From Spirochaetales bacterium (lineage in GTDB: Bacteria > Spirochaetota > Spirochaetia > DTKZ01): a stretch of DNA of 11,940 nt. The stretch is from NCBI GenBank assembly GCA_031274005.1, contig JAISQU010000072.1, positions 1 through 11,940 of the forward strand, written 5' to 3'. The notes under the pieces are model-generated. The model was not told the DNA's origin. It saw only the letters and a list, made by a program, of their open reading frames with translations, and ran no database searches. Numbering within the stretch: the stretch's first letter is position 1; every line of letters begins with the position of its first letter. A program made the translations under genes and the position numbers. Shown piece by piece: positions 1 through 6,745 of this stretch.

Positions 1-76
1 TGAAGGGGCGCGAAGCGGCCGCGCCAGCGGCGGAACCCCCGAAAAGCCCGGTTTCTTGCGGCTAAGCCGCAAGAAA
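1..76 (+). repeat. Structured dispersed repeat, copy 1 (two hairpins)
   Basis: Bases 1-58 match the reverse complement of 5401-5458 at 54 of 58 positions, so this is one copy of an inverted dispersed repeat. Two hairpins are visible. The first has GGCGCG at 7-12 pairing with CGCGCC at 20-25 around a 7-nt loop; one of the four mismatches between copies (position 16) falls in this loop. The second is a perfect 11-bp stem, TTTCTTGCGGC (52-62) with GCCGCAAGAAA (66-76), loop TAA. The T-rich arm is 5' and the A-rich arm 3', so this is not an intrinsic terminator in either direction. The element may continue past the left edge. It encodes no protein and looks like a REP or miniature-element class repeat. 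Confidence 0.8.
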
Positions 77-166
77 TGCGCTATAGATGACTCGAAAAAA
101 GTAAACGCCGATGCCCTGATGTCGGCCCAGTGTACATTGGCCGGAAAACATGTTACCGTGGTTCGC

Positions 167-2359
167 ATGAAAATCGGTAAAAAACTCATTGTGATGATTG
201 TAGGTCTTAATCTTGTGGGAACGGGTATCCTTGTGGGAAGCATTCTGCGCGCGGCCTACGGACAAATTACCGGTCTTGTGCAAAGTGAGATTAGTAATCT
301 GGCGGAGAAAAACGCGCGGGAAATCGAAGACTGGCTGAATACGTACATGAATGCCGTACGGACCGTTGCCCAGATTATGGAACAACATCTGGAAATAGAG
401 GCCGGCCAGCGGCGCGAGCTTTTTAACATGCTGGTCAGGACTATGGTTGAGAAAAACCCGGAAATAGCGGCCGCGTCCAATATTTGGGAACCTGACGCCC
501 TAGACGGCTTTGACAGCCGCTACGGGAACACTCCGGGAACCGATGAAAGCGGCAGGTTTATCCCCTACTGGTACAGAACGAAAACCGGCGTATTCCTTGA
601 TCCGCTTGTGGACTACGAAACCCCCGGCCCCGGCGACTATTACCTTATCCCCAAACAAACAGGCAAGGAAACCCTGATTGAGCCATACATGTATCCCATC
701 GACGGGGTGGAACGGCTGATAACCACCGTCATCGCGCCCATTAAAAATGACGGGCGCTTTATCGGGGCCATGAATATCGATCTCGATATATCCGTTATTC
801 AGGATCATGTGCAAAAGATAAAACCCTACGAGGGGTCGGTTGCCGCGGTGTTTTCCAACGGCGGCATGGTCAGCGGACACTTTGATCCCAACCGGATAGG
901 TAAACTCATGGAAGAAACCGAAAACGATGTTGCGGGGCCTCATCTGGAAAATTTTATAAAAGCTGTGGCGGAGGGCAGGGAGTTTTCCTTTTCCAATTAT
1001 GTTATGGAACTGGAAAAGGAAATGCTTTTTATTTGCGTACCTCTTAAAGTCGGCAGAAGCGATACGCCCTGGTCCCTGATGATCGGCGTGCCCGTGCAGG
1101 TGGTACTGACCCCCATCTATACGATGCTTAAAATAGGCGTTGGCATTGGTATAGGCATGATGATGCTTACCATCCTGGCCGCGTTCTTTATGTCCCGCTC
1201 CATTGTTAAGCCTCTGAAGCGGATGATGGCGGTACTCAGGGACATAGGTACGGGCGACTTTACCCAAAAATTCAAGGCGGACAGCGAGGATGAAATCGGG
1301 GAAATGTCAAGGTTTTTTAATTCCGCTCTTGAAAATATTCAGCGGCTTATCGCGGTTATTAAGGACAAGGCGGCCGCCCTTGCCGCGACGGGGAGGGATC
1401 TCGCCGCCAACATGGAACAAACCGCGGCGGCCGTAAACCAGATTACCGCGAATATCCAAAGCATGAAAAACCAGGTGGCGCGCCAGAGTTCTAGCGTGGA
1501 GGAAACAGGTTCTTTCATGGAAAAAGTAACCGCCAACATCAACAGCCTCAACGAAAACATAGACCAGCAGACCGACAGTGTATCGCAGTCATCCTCGGCC
1601 ATTGAACAGATGCTGGCCAACATTCAGTCCGTTACCCAGACTCTCGTGAAGAACGCCGAAAATGTTACGGAACTCAGCAAAGCCTCCGGCATAGGCAGAT
1701 CGGGTCTGAAGGAAGTTTCGGTTGACATTCAGGGCATCGCCAAAGAATCCGAGGGCCTTCTGGAAATCAACTCCGTTATGGAAAACATTGCCAGCCAGAC
1801 CAACCTTCTGTCCATGAACGCGGCCATTGAGGCGGCCCACGCCGGTGAGGCGGGAAAAGGTTTTGCAGTTGTGGCGGAGGAAATACGAAAACTCGCCGAA
1901 TCTTCGGGAGGGCAGTCCAAAATCATCTCCGGCGTGCTCAAGAAAATCAAAGTCTCCATAGACAAAATCAGCAAGTCCACGGAAACCGTGCTGAACCGTT
2001 TCGAGGCCATAGACCACGGCGTGCACACAGTGGACACTCAGGAAGGAAATATCCGCAGCGCTATGGAAGAGCAGGGCGTGGGCAGCAAGCAAATTCTTGA
2101 GGCCATAAGCCGCCTGAACGAAATAACCCGGCAGGTAAAAAACGGCTCCTCGGAAATACTCTCGGGTACCGCGGGCGTCATTGAGGCGAGTTCCAATCTG
2201 GAAAGGATCAGCGGGGAAATCGCGACCGGCATGAACGAGATGGCGGCGGGCGCCGACCAGATAAACAACGCGGTAACCCGCGTCAACGAAATCAGCGGTG
2301 AAAACAAAAACAACATTGACGCGCTTATGGAAGAGGTCGGAAAGTTTAAAATAGATTAA
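167..2359 (+). CDS. Methyl-accepting chemotaxis protein with dCache sensor
   Basis: A 730-residue transmembrane chemoreceptor that would sense a small extracellular ligand and control the CheA/CheW kinase complex. Order of parts: TM1 at about residues 7-27; a periplasmic dCache-type sensor at about 35-310, with an aromatic/basic patch YWYR at 134-137 and D149 in the region where such domains often bind ligands; TM2 at about 320-343; HAMP at about 343-395; then a long coiled-coil signalling domain. The signalling hairpin tip is clear at 541-578 (IASQTNLLSMNAAIEAAHAG, then GKGFAVVAEEIRKLAE). It lacks the C-terminal CheR-docking pentapeptide. I chose ATG 167 because MKIGKKL followed by a hydrophobic stretch is a normal MCP start; the frame stays open back to a TTG at 56, but that codon lies inside the repeat hairpin. 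No clear Shine-Dalgarno precedes 167. The ligand cannot be named. Confidence 0.93.
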   Translation: MKIGKKLIVMIVGLNLVGTGILVGSILRAAYGQITGLVQSEISNLAEKNAREIEDWLNTYMNAVRTVAQIMEQHLEIEAGQRRELFNMLVRTMVEKNPEIAAASNIWEPDALDGFDSRYGNTPGTDESGRFIPYWYRTKTGVFLDPLVDYETPGPGDYYLIPKQTGKETLIEPYMYPIDGVERLITTVIAPIKNDGRFIGAMNIDLDISVIQDHVQKIKPYEGSVAAVFSNGGMVSGHFDPNRIGKLMEETENDVAGPHLENFIKAVAEGREFSFSNYVMELEKEMLFICVPLKVGRSDTPWSLMIGVPVQVVLTPIYTMLKIGVGIGIGMMMLTILAAFFMSRSIVKPLKRMMAVLRDIGTGDFTQKFKADSEDEIGEMSRFFNSALENIQRLIAVIKDKAAALAATGRDLAANMEQTAAAVNQITANIQSMKNQVARQSSSVEETGSFMEKVTANINSLNENIDQQTDSVSQSSSAIEQMLANIQSVTQTLVKNAENVTELSKASGIGRSGLKEVSVDIQGIAKESEGLLEINSVMENIASQTNLLSMNAAIEAAHAGEAGKGFAVVAEEIRKLAESSGGQSKIISGVLKKIKVSIDKISKSTETVLNRFEAIDHGVHTVDTQEGNIRSAMEEQGVGSKQILEAISRLNEITRQVKNGSSEILSGTAGVIEASSNLERISGEIATGMNEMAAGADQINNAVTRVNEISGENKNNIDALMEEVGKFKID

Positions 2360-2509
2360 ATTATAGAATAGAGGTGTTCAAGAAACGAAAGTTTCCGAAC
2401 AACTCTCATAGAGCGCGCTGGGCTTAAAAGCCCCATAACCGGATTCTCCGCGGGGAGCGATTATGCCGGATACCCGGCAATGTGGGGAAGTGACGAAAGA
2501 GGAAAAAAT
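2360..2509. other. Intergenic spacer with small hairpins
   Basis: This 150-bp gap separates the chemoreceptor gene from the nucleotidyltransferase gene. It holds two short perfect inverted repeats: GGGCTT/AAGCCC at 2420-2433 and TGCCGG/CCGGCA at 2464-2479 with loop ATAC. Neither is followed by a T-run, so neither is a standard terminator. I found no convincing promoter here. The last bases carry the ribosome binding site of the next gene. Confidence 0.5.
2498..2503 (+). promoter_or_regulatory. Ribosome binding site deciding the start of the nucleotidyltransferase
   Basis: AGAGGA lies 6 nt upstream of ATG 2510. The frame is also open from an ATG at 2480, but the Shine-Dalgarno position and the family N-terminus (MIRQAIIMAAGMG) favour 2510. 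Confidence 0.75.
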
Positions 2510-3334
2510 ATGATACGCCAGGCGATCATCATGGCTGCGGGTATGGGACTAAGGCTTGAGGGCCGGACCGCTGAAATGCCCAAGGGCTTTCTTGAAATCG
2601 GCGGTCTTTCCATTGTGGAATGGTCGATTAAAAAACTTTTTGCCGCCGGGATCGAGGAAATTATCATCGGGACAGGGCACTGCGCCGAATGGTACGCGAG
2701 GCTGGCGCGGCGGTATGCCGGCCTCAACCTTGTGCACAATGAGAGTTACGCGTCCACCGGCAGCATGAATACTCTGGCGCGCTGCGCCGGGAAAGCCGAA
2801 GGCCCCGCACTGATTCTTGAATCGGATCTCATTTATGATGATATTGGCCTCTTTGCGCTTATCAATGATCCCCGGCCCAATGTTATTCTGGCCTCGGGTA
2901 AAACCAATTCCGGCGACGAGGTGTATCTGGAGGCCGACGGGGATCTCAGGCTTTTGGGAAACTCAAAAAGAAAGGACGATCTGGGTTCCATCTGCGGCGA
3001 ACTGGTGGGCATTACCAAGCTGGACAAAAAAGTTCTGGACGCCATGGCCGCCTTTCAAAGCGCACATTCCGCGGATCAGCCCCGTATGGATTACGAAGCC
3101 GCAATGTCCGCGGTTAGCCGGGACGCCCTGGGGGGAAAGCTCCCCGCGGACTACGCCATAGCTATCCGCAAAATAGAACACTATGCTTGGCAGGAAATTG
3201 ACGACGAATCCCACTACACCCGCGCGCGGGAACAGGTTTATCCCCGGATTACGGAAAACGAGTCCCTCGGAACCGTGCGGAGGGAGGCGCTGCTGAATCC
3301 GGGCCCCTCCACGACTACGGAAGAAGGCTCTTAA
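2510..3334 (+). CDS. NTP-transferase, PntC/LicC-like cytidylyltransferase
   Basis: A 274-residue soluble nucleotidyltransferase with the GT-A-like fold of sugar- and choline-phosphate nucleotidyltransferases. The nucleotide-binding signature MAAGMGLRL (8-16) is followed by MPKGFLEIGG (23-32) with the usual catalytic lysine, K25. An STGSM motif (82-86) and ESDLIY with a metal-binding aspartate (D106) follow. The late EIDDESHY segment (229-236) supplies a likely second metal-binding acidic pair. The N-terminal half, especially GTGHCAEWY and ASTGSM, resembles the cytidylyltransferases that make CMP-2-aminoethylphosphonate (PntC) or CDP-choline (LicC), as known in T. denticola. No phosphonate synthesis, kinase or transferase gene is adjacent, so the substrate is inferred. 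A sugar-1-phosphate or other phospho-alcohol is possible. Confidence 0.85.
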   Translation: MIRQAIIMAAGMGLRLEGRTAEMPKGFLEIGGLSIVEWSIKKLFAAGIEEIIIGTGHCAEWYARLARRYAGLNLVHNESYASTGSMNTLARCAGKAEGPALILESDLIYDDIGLFALINDPRPNVILASGKTNSGDEVYLEADGDLRLLGNSKRKDDLGSICGELVGITKLDKKVLDAMAAFQSAHSADQPRMDYEAAMSAVSRDALGGKLPADYAIAIRKIEHYAWQEIDDESHYTRAREQVYPRITENESLGTVRREALLNPGPSTTTEEGS

Positions 3335-3386
3335 CCGCGATGACACGCCCGTAGAGCGCCGGCGGCTTTCACCGCAATTTCCGGTC

Positions 3387-3421
3387 GGCAATTCCCCCGC
3401 GCGAAGCGCGGGGGAATTGCC
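3387..3421. repeat. Perfect 16-bp hairpin abutting the ffh promoter
   Basis: The left arm (3387-3402) starts GGCAATTCCCCC and pairs perfectly with the right arm (3406-3421) across a GAA loop. It has no T-tract on the right, so a classical terminator for the upstream gene is doubtful. The last paired base is immediately followed by the ffh -35 hexamer at 3422. It may insulate the promoter, end upstream transcription by another route, or be another member of the local palindrome population. Confidence 0.85.
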
Positions 3422-3450
3422 TTGACAATCTCAGGATTTACCTGTATACA
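3422..3450 (+). promoter_or_regulatory. Strong sigma-70-type promoter of ffh, probably leaderless
   Basis: A perfect -35 TTGACA (3422-3427), a 17-nt spacer and -10 TATACA (3445-3450). The expected transcription start, about 6-8 nt past the -10, falls at 3456-3459, which is the ATG of ffh itself. No Shine-Dalgarno lies before that ATG. The -10 lies in a 10-bp palindrome, CTGTATACAG (3442-3451). Confidence 0.8.
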
Positions 3451-3458
3451 GTTGGTTG

Positions 3459-4781
3459 ATGTTTGACAAACTGACAAACACGTTTTCCGATATAGTCCGG
3501 CAGCTTTCCGGAAAGGCAAAGATATCCGACAAGAATATCGAGGAAACAGTTGAACAAATAAAAATGGCCCTTCTCGAGGCGGACGTCAACCTTCGCGTTG
3601 TCCGCAGGTTCGTCAACAGAACCGCCGAAGAAGCCAGGGGCGAAAAAATCCTCACGGGAATCGCTCCGGGCCAGCAGTTTATCAAGATTATCCATGACCG
3701 CATGGTTGACCTCCTGGGGGACGAAAAGCAGGACCTTGTCCTGAAAGGCCCCGATACCCAAACCGTCATTCTTTTCTGCGGCCTTCAGGGTTCGGGTAAA
3801 ACAACCACGGCCGCCAAACTCGCCCTGCGCCTGAAAAAGAACGGCAGGCGGCCCCTTCTTGTCGCAGCGGATCTGGTCCGCCCCGCGGCCGTGGAACAGC
3901 TCGCGGTTCTGGGCCGGCAAACCGAAACCGAAGTCTGGCGCGAAGAGGGGGCTAAAAATCCCGTCAGCGTTGTCAGAAACGCCCTCGCGCACGCGGGGAA
4001 ATTCCAGTTTGACACGGTCATAGTCGATACCTCCGGCCGCCAGCAGATAGACGAAGATCTCATGAACGAGCTGCTCAAAATAAAAGAAGCGGCGCGGCCC
4101 GACGAAGTCCTGCTTGTCGCAGACGCCATGACAGGCCAGAACGCCGTTGACATCGCGAAAGCCTTTGAAGAAAAAATAGGGCTCACGGGAGTCATCCTCA
4201 GCAAATTCGACTCCGACACGCGGGGCGGCGCGGCGCTCTCCATCAAAAGCATCTGCGGCAAACCCATCAAATTCGCCGGAACAGGCGAAAAAATTGAAGA
4301 CCTTGAACCCTTTTATCCTGAGCGCATCGCCTCGCGCATTCTGGGCATGGGCGATATTGTGTCTCTGGTTGAAAAAGCGCAACAGACCATCAATCAGCAG
4401 GAGGCCGAAGCCCTCCAGCTCAAAATGGAGTCCTCGACCTTTACCCTTGCCGATTTTCTTGACCAGTTCAAGCGCATGAGAAAAATGGGCAGCCTCAAGT
4501 CCCTTCTGGAAATGGTCCCCGGCCTGTCCGGCCAGCTCAGGGAAGAAGACATCAATGAAAACGAAATGAAACATCAGGAAGCCATTATCCTGTCCATGAC
4601 CCCTGTCGAGAGGGATAATTACCGCATCATCGGCCCCACCCGCCGCAAACGCATTGCCAGAGGTTCGGGCACATCGGTTTTCGCTGTTAATCAGCTTTTA
4701 AAAAGATTTGAAAAAGCGCGGCTCATGATGAAGAAAGCCGCCAAAAATAAAGGTGGAGTTCTGCCCGGAATGCCGGGCTAA
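3459..4781 (+). CDS. ffh: Signal recognition particle protein Ffh (SRP54)
   Basis: The GTPase of the signal recognition particle, which binds 4.5S RNA and signal sequences of nascent membrane proteins and delivers ribosomes to FtsY. It is full length at 440 residues. N domain 1-90 with MALLEADVNLRVVR (36-49); P-loop GLQGSGKTTTAAKLA (108-122); DTSGR (190-194) in place of the usual DTAGR; SKFDSDTRGGAAL (248-260) where TKLDGDARGGAAL is typical; M domain from about 300 with the RNA-binding RRKRIARGSGTS segment. ATG 3459 matches the family N-terminus MFDxLT; a TTG in frame directly before it would add one residue. It is the first gene of the operon, with a promoter whose start point is predicted at the start codon. 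A 6-bp hairpin (4763-4778) covers the last codons. Confidence 0.97.
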   Translation: MFDKLTNTFSDIVRQLSGKAKISDKNIEETVEQIKMALLEADVNLRVVRRFVNRTAEEARGEKILTGIAPGQQFIKIIHDRMVDLLGDEKQDLVLKGPDTQTVILFCGLQGSGKTTTAAKLALRLKKNGRRPLLVAADLVRPAAVEQLAVLGRQTETEVWREEGAKNPVSVVRNALAHAGKFQFDTVIVDTSGRQQIDEDLMNELLKIKEAARPDEVLLVADAMTGQNAVDIAKAFEEKIGLTGVILSKFDSDTRGGAALSIKSICGKPIKFAGTGEKIEDLEPFYPERIASRILGMGDIVSLVEKAQQTINQQEAEALQLKMESSTFTLADFLDQFKRMRKMGSLKSLLEMVPGLSGQLREEDINENEMKHQEAIILSMTPVERDNYRIIGPTRRKRIARGSGTSVFAVNQLLKRFEKARLMMKKAAKNKGGVLPGMPG

Positions 4782-4833
4782 AACGGCCGGACCAGCGCCG
4801 GCTTTGAAAATTCGTGTTGAAATTTCGCTAGCG

Positions 4834-4839
4834 AGGAGG
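4834..4839 (+). promoter_or_regulatory. Consensus Shine-Dalgarno for the GTG start of rpsP
   Basis: AGGAGG, 5 nt before the GTG at 4845. It decides this non-ATG start, which also gives the usual bS16 N-terminus. Just upstream, GCCGG/CCGGC (4786-4802) makes a weak hairpin followed by only three Ts, more like a processing site than a terminator. Confidence 0.8.
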
Positions 4840-4844
4840 AAACT

Positions 4845-5096
4845 GTGAGCGTAAAAATCAGATTAAAAAAATTCGGGACCAAAAAACGGCCCTACTACAG
4901 GATCGTCGTTATGGACGCCAAGGCGCCGCGTGACGGCCGGCCCATTGAAGAAGTCGGCCTGTATCATCCCATCGAAGCCGCCGACAAACAGGTGCGGCTT
5001 AACGAGCCGAAAATCCAGGAATGGCTGGGAAAGGGCGCGCGCCCCACAACAACGGTCAAAAAGATTCTTAACAAAAACAAAATTTACCTGCCGTAA
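4845..5096 (+). CDS. rpsP: 30S ribosomal protein bS16
   Basis: 83 residues, normal length for bS16, which is needed for 30S subunit assembly. It shows the family pattern from the first residues: VKIRLKKFGTKKRPYYRIVV, then DGRPIEEVGLYHP and the C-terminal RPTTTVKKIL stretch. It starts at GTG under a strong Shine-Dalgarno, 63 nt downstream of ffh, and is followed 12 nt later by khpA. The ffh-rpsP-khpA order is conserved in many bacteria. No truncation or odd residue is seen. Confidence 0.97.
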   Translation: MSVKIRLKKFGTKKRPYYRIVVMDAKAPRDGRPIEEVGLYHPIEAADKQVRLNEPKIQEWLGKGARPTTTVKKILNKNKIYLP

Positions 5097-5108
5097 CAGG
5101 GGGCGCAC

Positions 5109-5342
5109 ATGGAAAAAGAACTCGTTTCCTATATCGCCAGGGCCCTGGTCGATGAGCCCGACGGCGTTGAAGTAAATTTGATCGAAGGCGAAAAATCGAC
5201 TATTCTCGAACTGAAAGTCGCCGACGGAGACATAGGCAAAGTCATAGGCAAGCACGGCCGCATAGCCAAAGCCGTCAGGACCATACTAAGCGCCGCCGCC
5301 ACAAAATCCGGCAAAAGGGTTGTTCTGGAAATCCTCGATTAG
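5109..5342 (+). CDS. khpA: KhpA-type KH-domain RNA-binding protein
   Basis: 77 residues forming a single type-II KH domain, formerly YlqC/UPF0109. The nucleic-acid-binding GxxG loop is GKHG at 47-50 within GKVIGKHGRIAKAVR. In other bacteria KhpA pairs with KhpB (Jag) and binds many RNAs; the partner is not in this window. Start ATG 5109 is preceded by a purine-rich AGGGGG. It sits directly after rpsP, as in Firmicutes, and is separated from rimM by a 184-bp gap holding the second repeat copy. No ylqD homologue is present in that gap. Confidence 0.94.
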   Translation: MEKELVSYIARALVDEPDGVEVNLIEGEKSTILELKVADGDIGKVIGKHGRIAKAVRTILSAAATKSGKRVVLEILD

Positions 5343-5377
5343 GCGAAAACAGTGAATTGAAGAAAAAGCAGGGCGCC

Positions 5378-5458
5378 TTTTTTGTCCGCCTTGCGGCGGA
5401 CAAAAAACCGGGCTTTGCGGGGGTTCCGCCGCTGGCGCGGCCACTTCGCGCCCCTCCA
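5378..5458 (-). repeat. Structured dispersed repeat, copy 2 (inverted)
   Basis: The reverse complement of 5401-5458 matches bases 1-58 at 54 of 58 positions. The terminal hairpin here is TTTTTTGTCCGCC (5378-5390), loop TTGC, GGCGGACAAAAAA (5395-5407), a perfect 13-bp stem. Its outer part keeps the copy-1 design but exchanges a C-G pair for T-A, and the inner GC-rich part differs on both arms while still pairing. The inner 6-bp hairpin of copy 1 is also kept. The Ts lie 5' and the As 3' of the loop, so no U-tract follows the stem. A separate CCCTGG/CCAGGG pair sits just beyond, at 5461-5478. The copy lies between khpA and rimM, inside the operon, and would be transcribed. Confidence 0.85.
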
Positions 5459-5526
5459 ATCCCTGGCGCGGCCCAGGGGCTTGTCGCGCTTAAAGCCTTC
5501 CTGCGTCATACCGGAAAGGATTTATA

Positions 5527-6045
5527 ATGAATAATAAACAGCTTGAACCCGTGCTTGCCATAGGCTGTATCCGGCGTTCCCACGGCGTGCGGGGCTTCAT
5601 GCGGGTTATGAGTTTTTCCGGCGAGTACCAACACTTTCTTACCCTGCGGGAGCTTACTCTTGCCGGAGGCGGGCAGGAAAAAAAATTTGCCGTTGAGGAA
5701 TGCAAAATCGCGGGAAAGGACATACTCCTCAAACTTGCGGGCATAGGCAGCCCGGAAGAGGCCGCGAAGTACAACGGCTGGGAAATACGCGTTCCGAGGG
5801 AAAAAGCCGCGCCGCTTCGCGAGGGCGAGTTTTACATAGCCGACCTGTGCGGCTGCGCTCTGGTCTGCGGCGGCAAAACCGCGGGAACGGTAAAATCCGT
5901 GCTTGACGCCGGCCCCCGCCAACTGCTTGAGCTTGTAAACGCAGAAGGCAAGACTTTTCTTATTCCTTTTGAAAACGCCCATGTGGGAGAAGTCGATACC
6001 GAAGGGCGCAGCATCGAACTGAAATCGGAGTGGCTCCTGCAATGA
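5527..6045 (+). CDS. rimM: Ribosome maturation factor RimM
   Basis: 172 residues, normal for RimM, which binds bS19 and helps mature the 30S head. The N-terminal RimM domain begins AIGCIRRSHGVRGFMRV (11-27). The PRC-barrel domain begins around EGEFYIADLCG (99-109) and ends IPFENAHVGEVDTEGRSIEL (146-165), close to the family pattern. ATG 5527 has AAAGGA at 5515-5520, 6 nt upstream. The last four bases overlap the start of trmD (ATGA), giving translational coupling of a pair that is adjacent in most bacteria. The upstream repeat could affect expression from here on. Confidence 0.96.
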   Translation: MNNKQLEPVLAIGCIRRSHGVRGFMRVMSFSGEYQHFLTLRELTLAGGGQEKKFAVEECKIAGKDILLKLAGIGSPEEAAKYNGWEIRVPREKAAPLREGEFYIADLCGCALVCGGKTAGTVKSVLDAGPRQLLELVNAEGKTFLIPFENAHVGEVDTEGRSIELKSEWLLQ

Positions 6046-6722
6046 AGTTTACCGTGTTGAGCCTTTTCCCTGAAATTTTGGAAGCGTATTTCAGTTCCTC
6101 TATCATGGCGAAGGCCGCCGGCAAGGGCATAGTCTCGTACGCGAACATCAATATTCGGGACTTTGCCCGTGACAAACACCGCAGCTGCGACGACGCGCCC
6201 TACGGGGGGGGCGCCGGAATGGTTCTGAAACCCGAACCTCTTGCGGCGGCCCTCGACAGCGTGGGAGCCGATTGCCTGAGAACCATCTGCCCTAGCCCTT
6301 CGGGAAAGCCCTTTACCCAGGACTACGCGCGGAGCCTCGCCGCAGAAAAAGAAGTGATTATAATCTGTGGCCGCTACGAGGGTATTGACCAACGGGTGTT
6401 AGACCTGTATGTTGATGATGAGATATCCGTGGGCGATTATGTTCTGTCTTCGGGGGAGATCGCGGCAATGGTTATTATTGACGCGGTGTACCGGCTTCTG
6501 GACGGCGTCATCACGCGGGAGTCTCTTGAAGAAGAAAGTTTTTGCGGCGGCCTTCTGGAGTATCCTCAGTATACGCGGCCGGAAGTTTTTCGGGGTCTCA
6601 AGGTTCCGGAGATTCTTCTTTCCGGTCATCACGCGAATATTCAGAAATGGCGGCGGGAACAGAGTATTCTGAAAACGAAAAAAAACCGGCCCGAACTTTT
6701 GGAAGGACGGCGGGAAAATTGA
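6042..6722 (+). CDS. trmD: tRNA (guanine-N1)-methyltransferase TrmD
   Basis: 226 residues. TrmD uses S-adenosylmethionine to methylate N1 of G37 in tRNAs, preventing +1 frameshifting. The SPOUT trefoil-knot motifs are present: DDAPYGGGAGM (50-60), IICGRYEGIDQRV (107-119), ISVGDYVLSSGEIAAMVIIDA (128-148), then GLLEYPQYTRPEVFRGLKVP and the C-terminal SGHH and RRPELL-like segments. The methyl-acceptor-site arginine (R154 in E. coli) corresponds to R151. The catalytic aspartate (D169 in E. coli, in EDSF) appears to be glutamate E165 here (EESF). The start is ATG 6042, a 4-nt overlap with rimM; a GTG 12 nt earlier is in frame but less likely. rplS follows after 23 nt. Confidence 0.96.
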   Translation: MKFTVLSLFPEILEAYFSSSIMAKAAGKGIVSYANINIRDFARDKHRSCDDAPYGGGAGMVLKPEPLAAALDSVGADCLRTICPSPSGKPFTQDYARSLAAEKEVIIICGRYEGIDQRVLDLYVDDEISVGDYVLSSGEIAAMVIIDAVYRLLDGVITRESLEEESFCGGLLEYPQYTRPEVFRGLKVPEILLSGHHANIQKWRREQSILKTKKNRPELLEGRREN

Positions 6723-6745
6723 AATAATTGAAGGGGTTGAAAATT

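Noticed and set aside
107..114. GCCGATGC as a sigma-28 -10 box for the chemoreceptor
   Set aside because: No TAAA-type -35 at the needed spacing upstream.
56..166. TTG at 56 as the chemoreceptor start, giving 37 more residues
   Set aside because: The codon is inside the repeat hairpin, has no ribosome binding site, and the extra residues do not resemble a chemoreceptor N-terminus.
3442..3451. CTGTATACAG palindrome as a LexA/SOS box
   Set aside because: The E. coli box needs CTGT and ACAG 8 nt apart; here the gap is 2 nt. It is better explained as the -10 region of ffh.
3438..4574. Long open frame antisense to ffh
   Set aside because: It mirrors a clear ffh in the opposite strand, has no recognisable domain or ribosome binding site, and arises from GC-rich codon bias. 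The same holds for the long minus-strand frames opposite the chemoreceptor (500-1267) and the HD-GYP gene (8460-9251).
5378..5407. Rho-independent terminator between khpA and rimM
   Set aside because: The T-run is on the 5' arm and As follow the stem in both directions, so no U-tract follows the hairpin on either strand.
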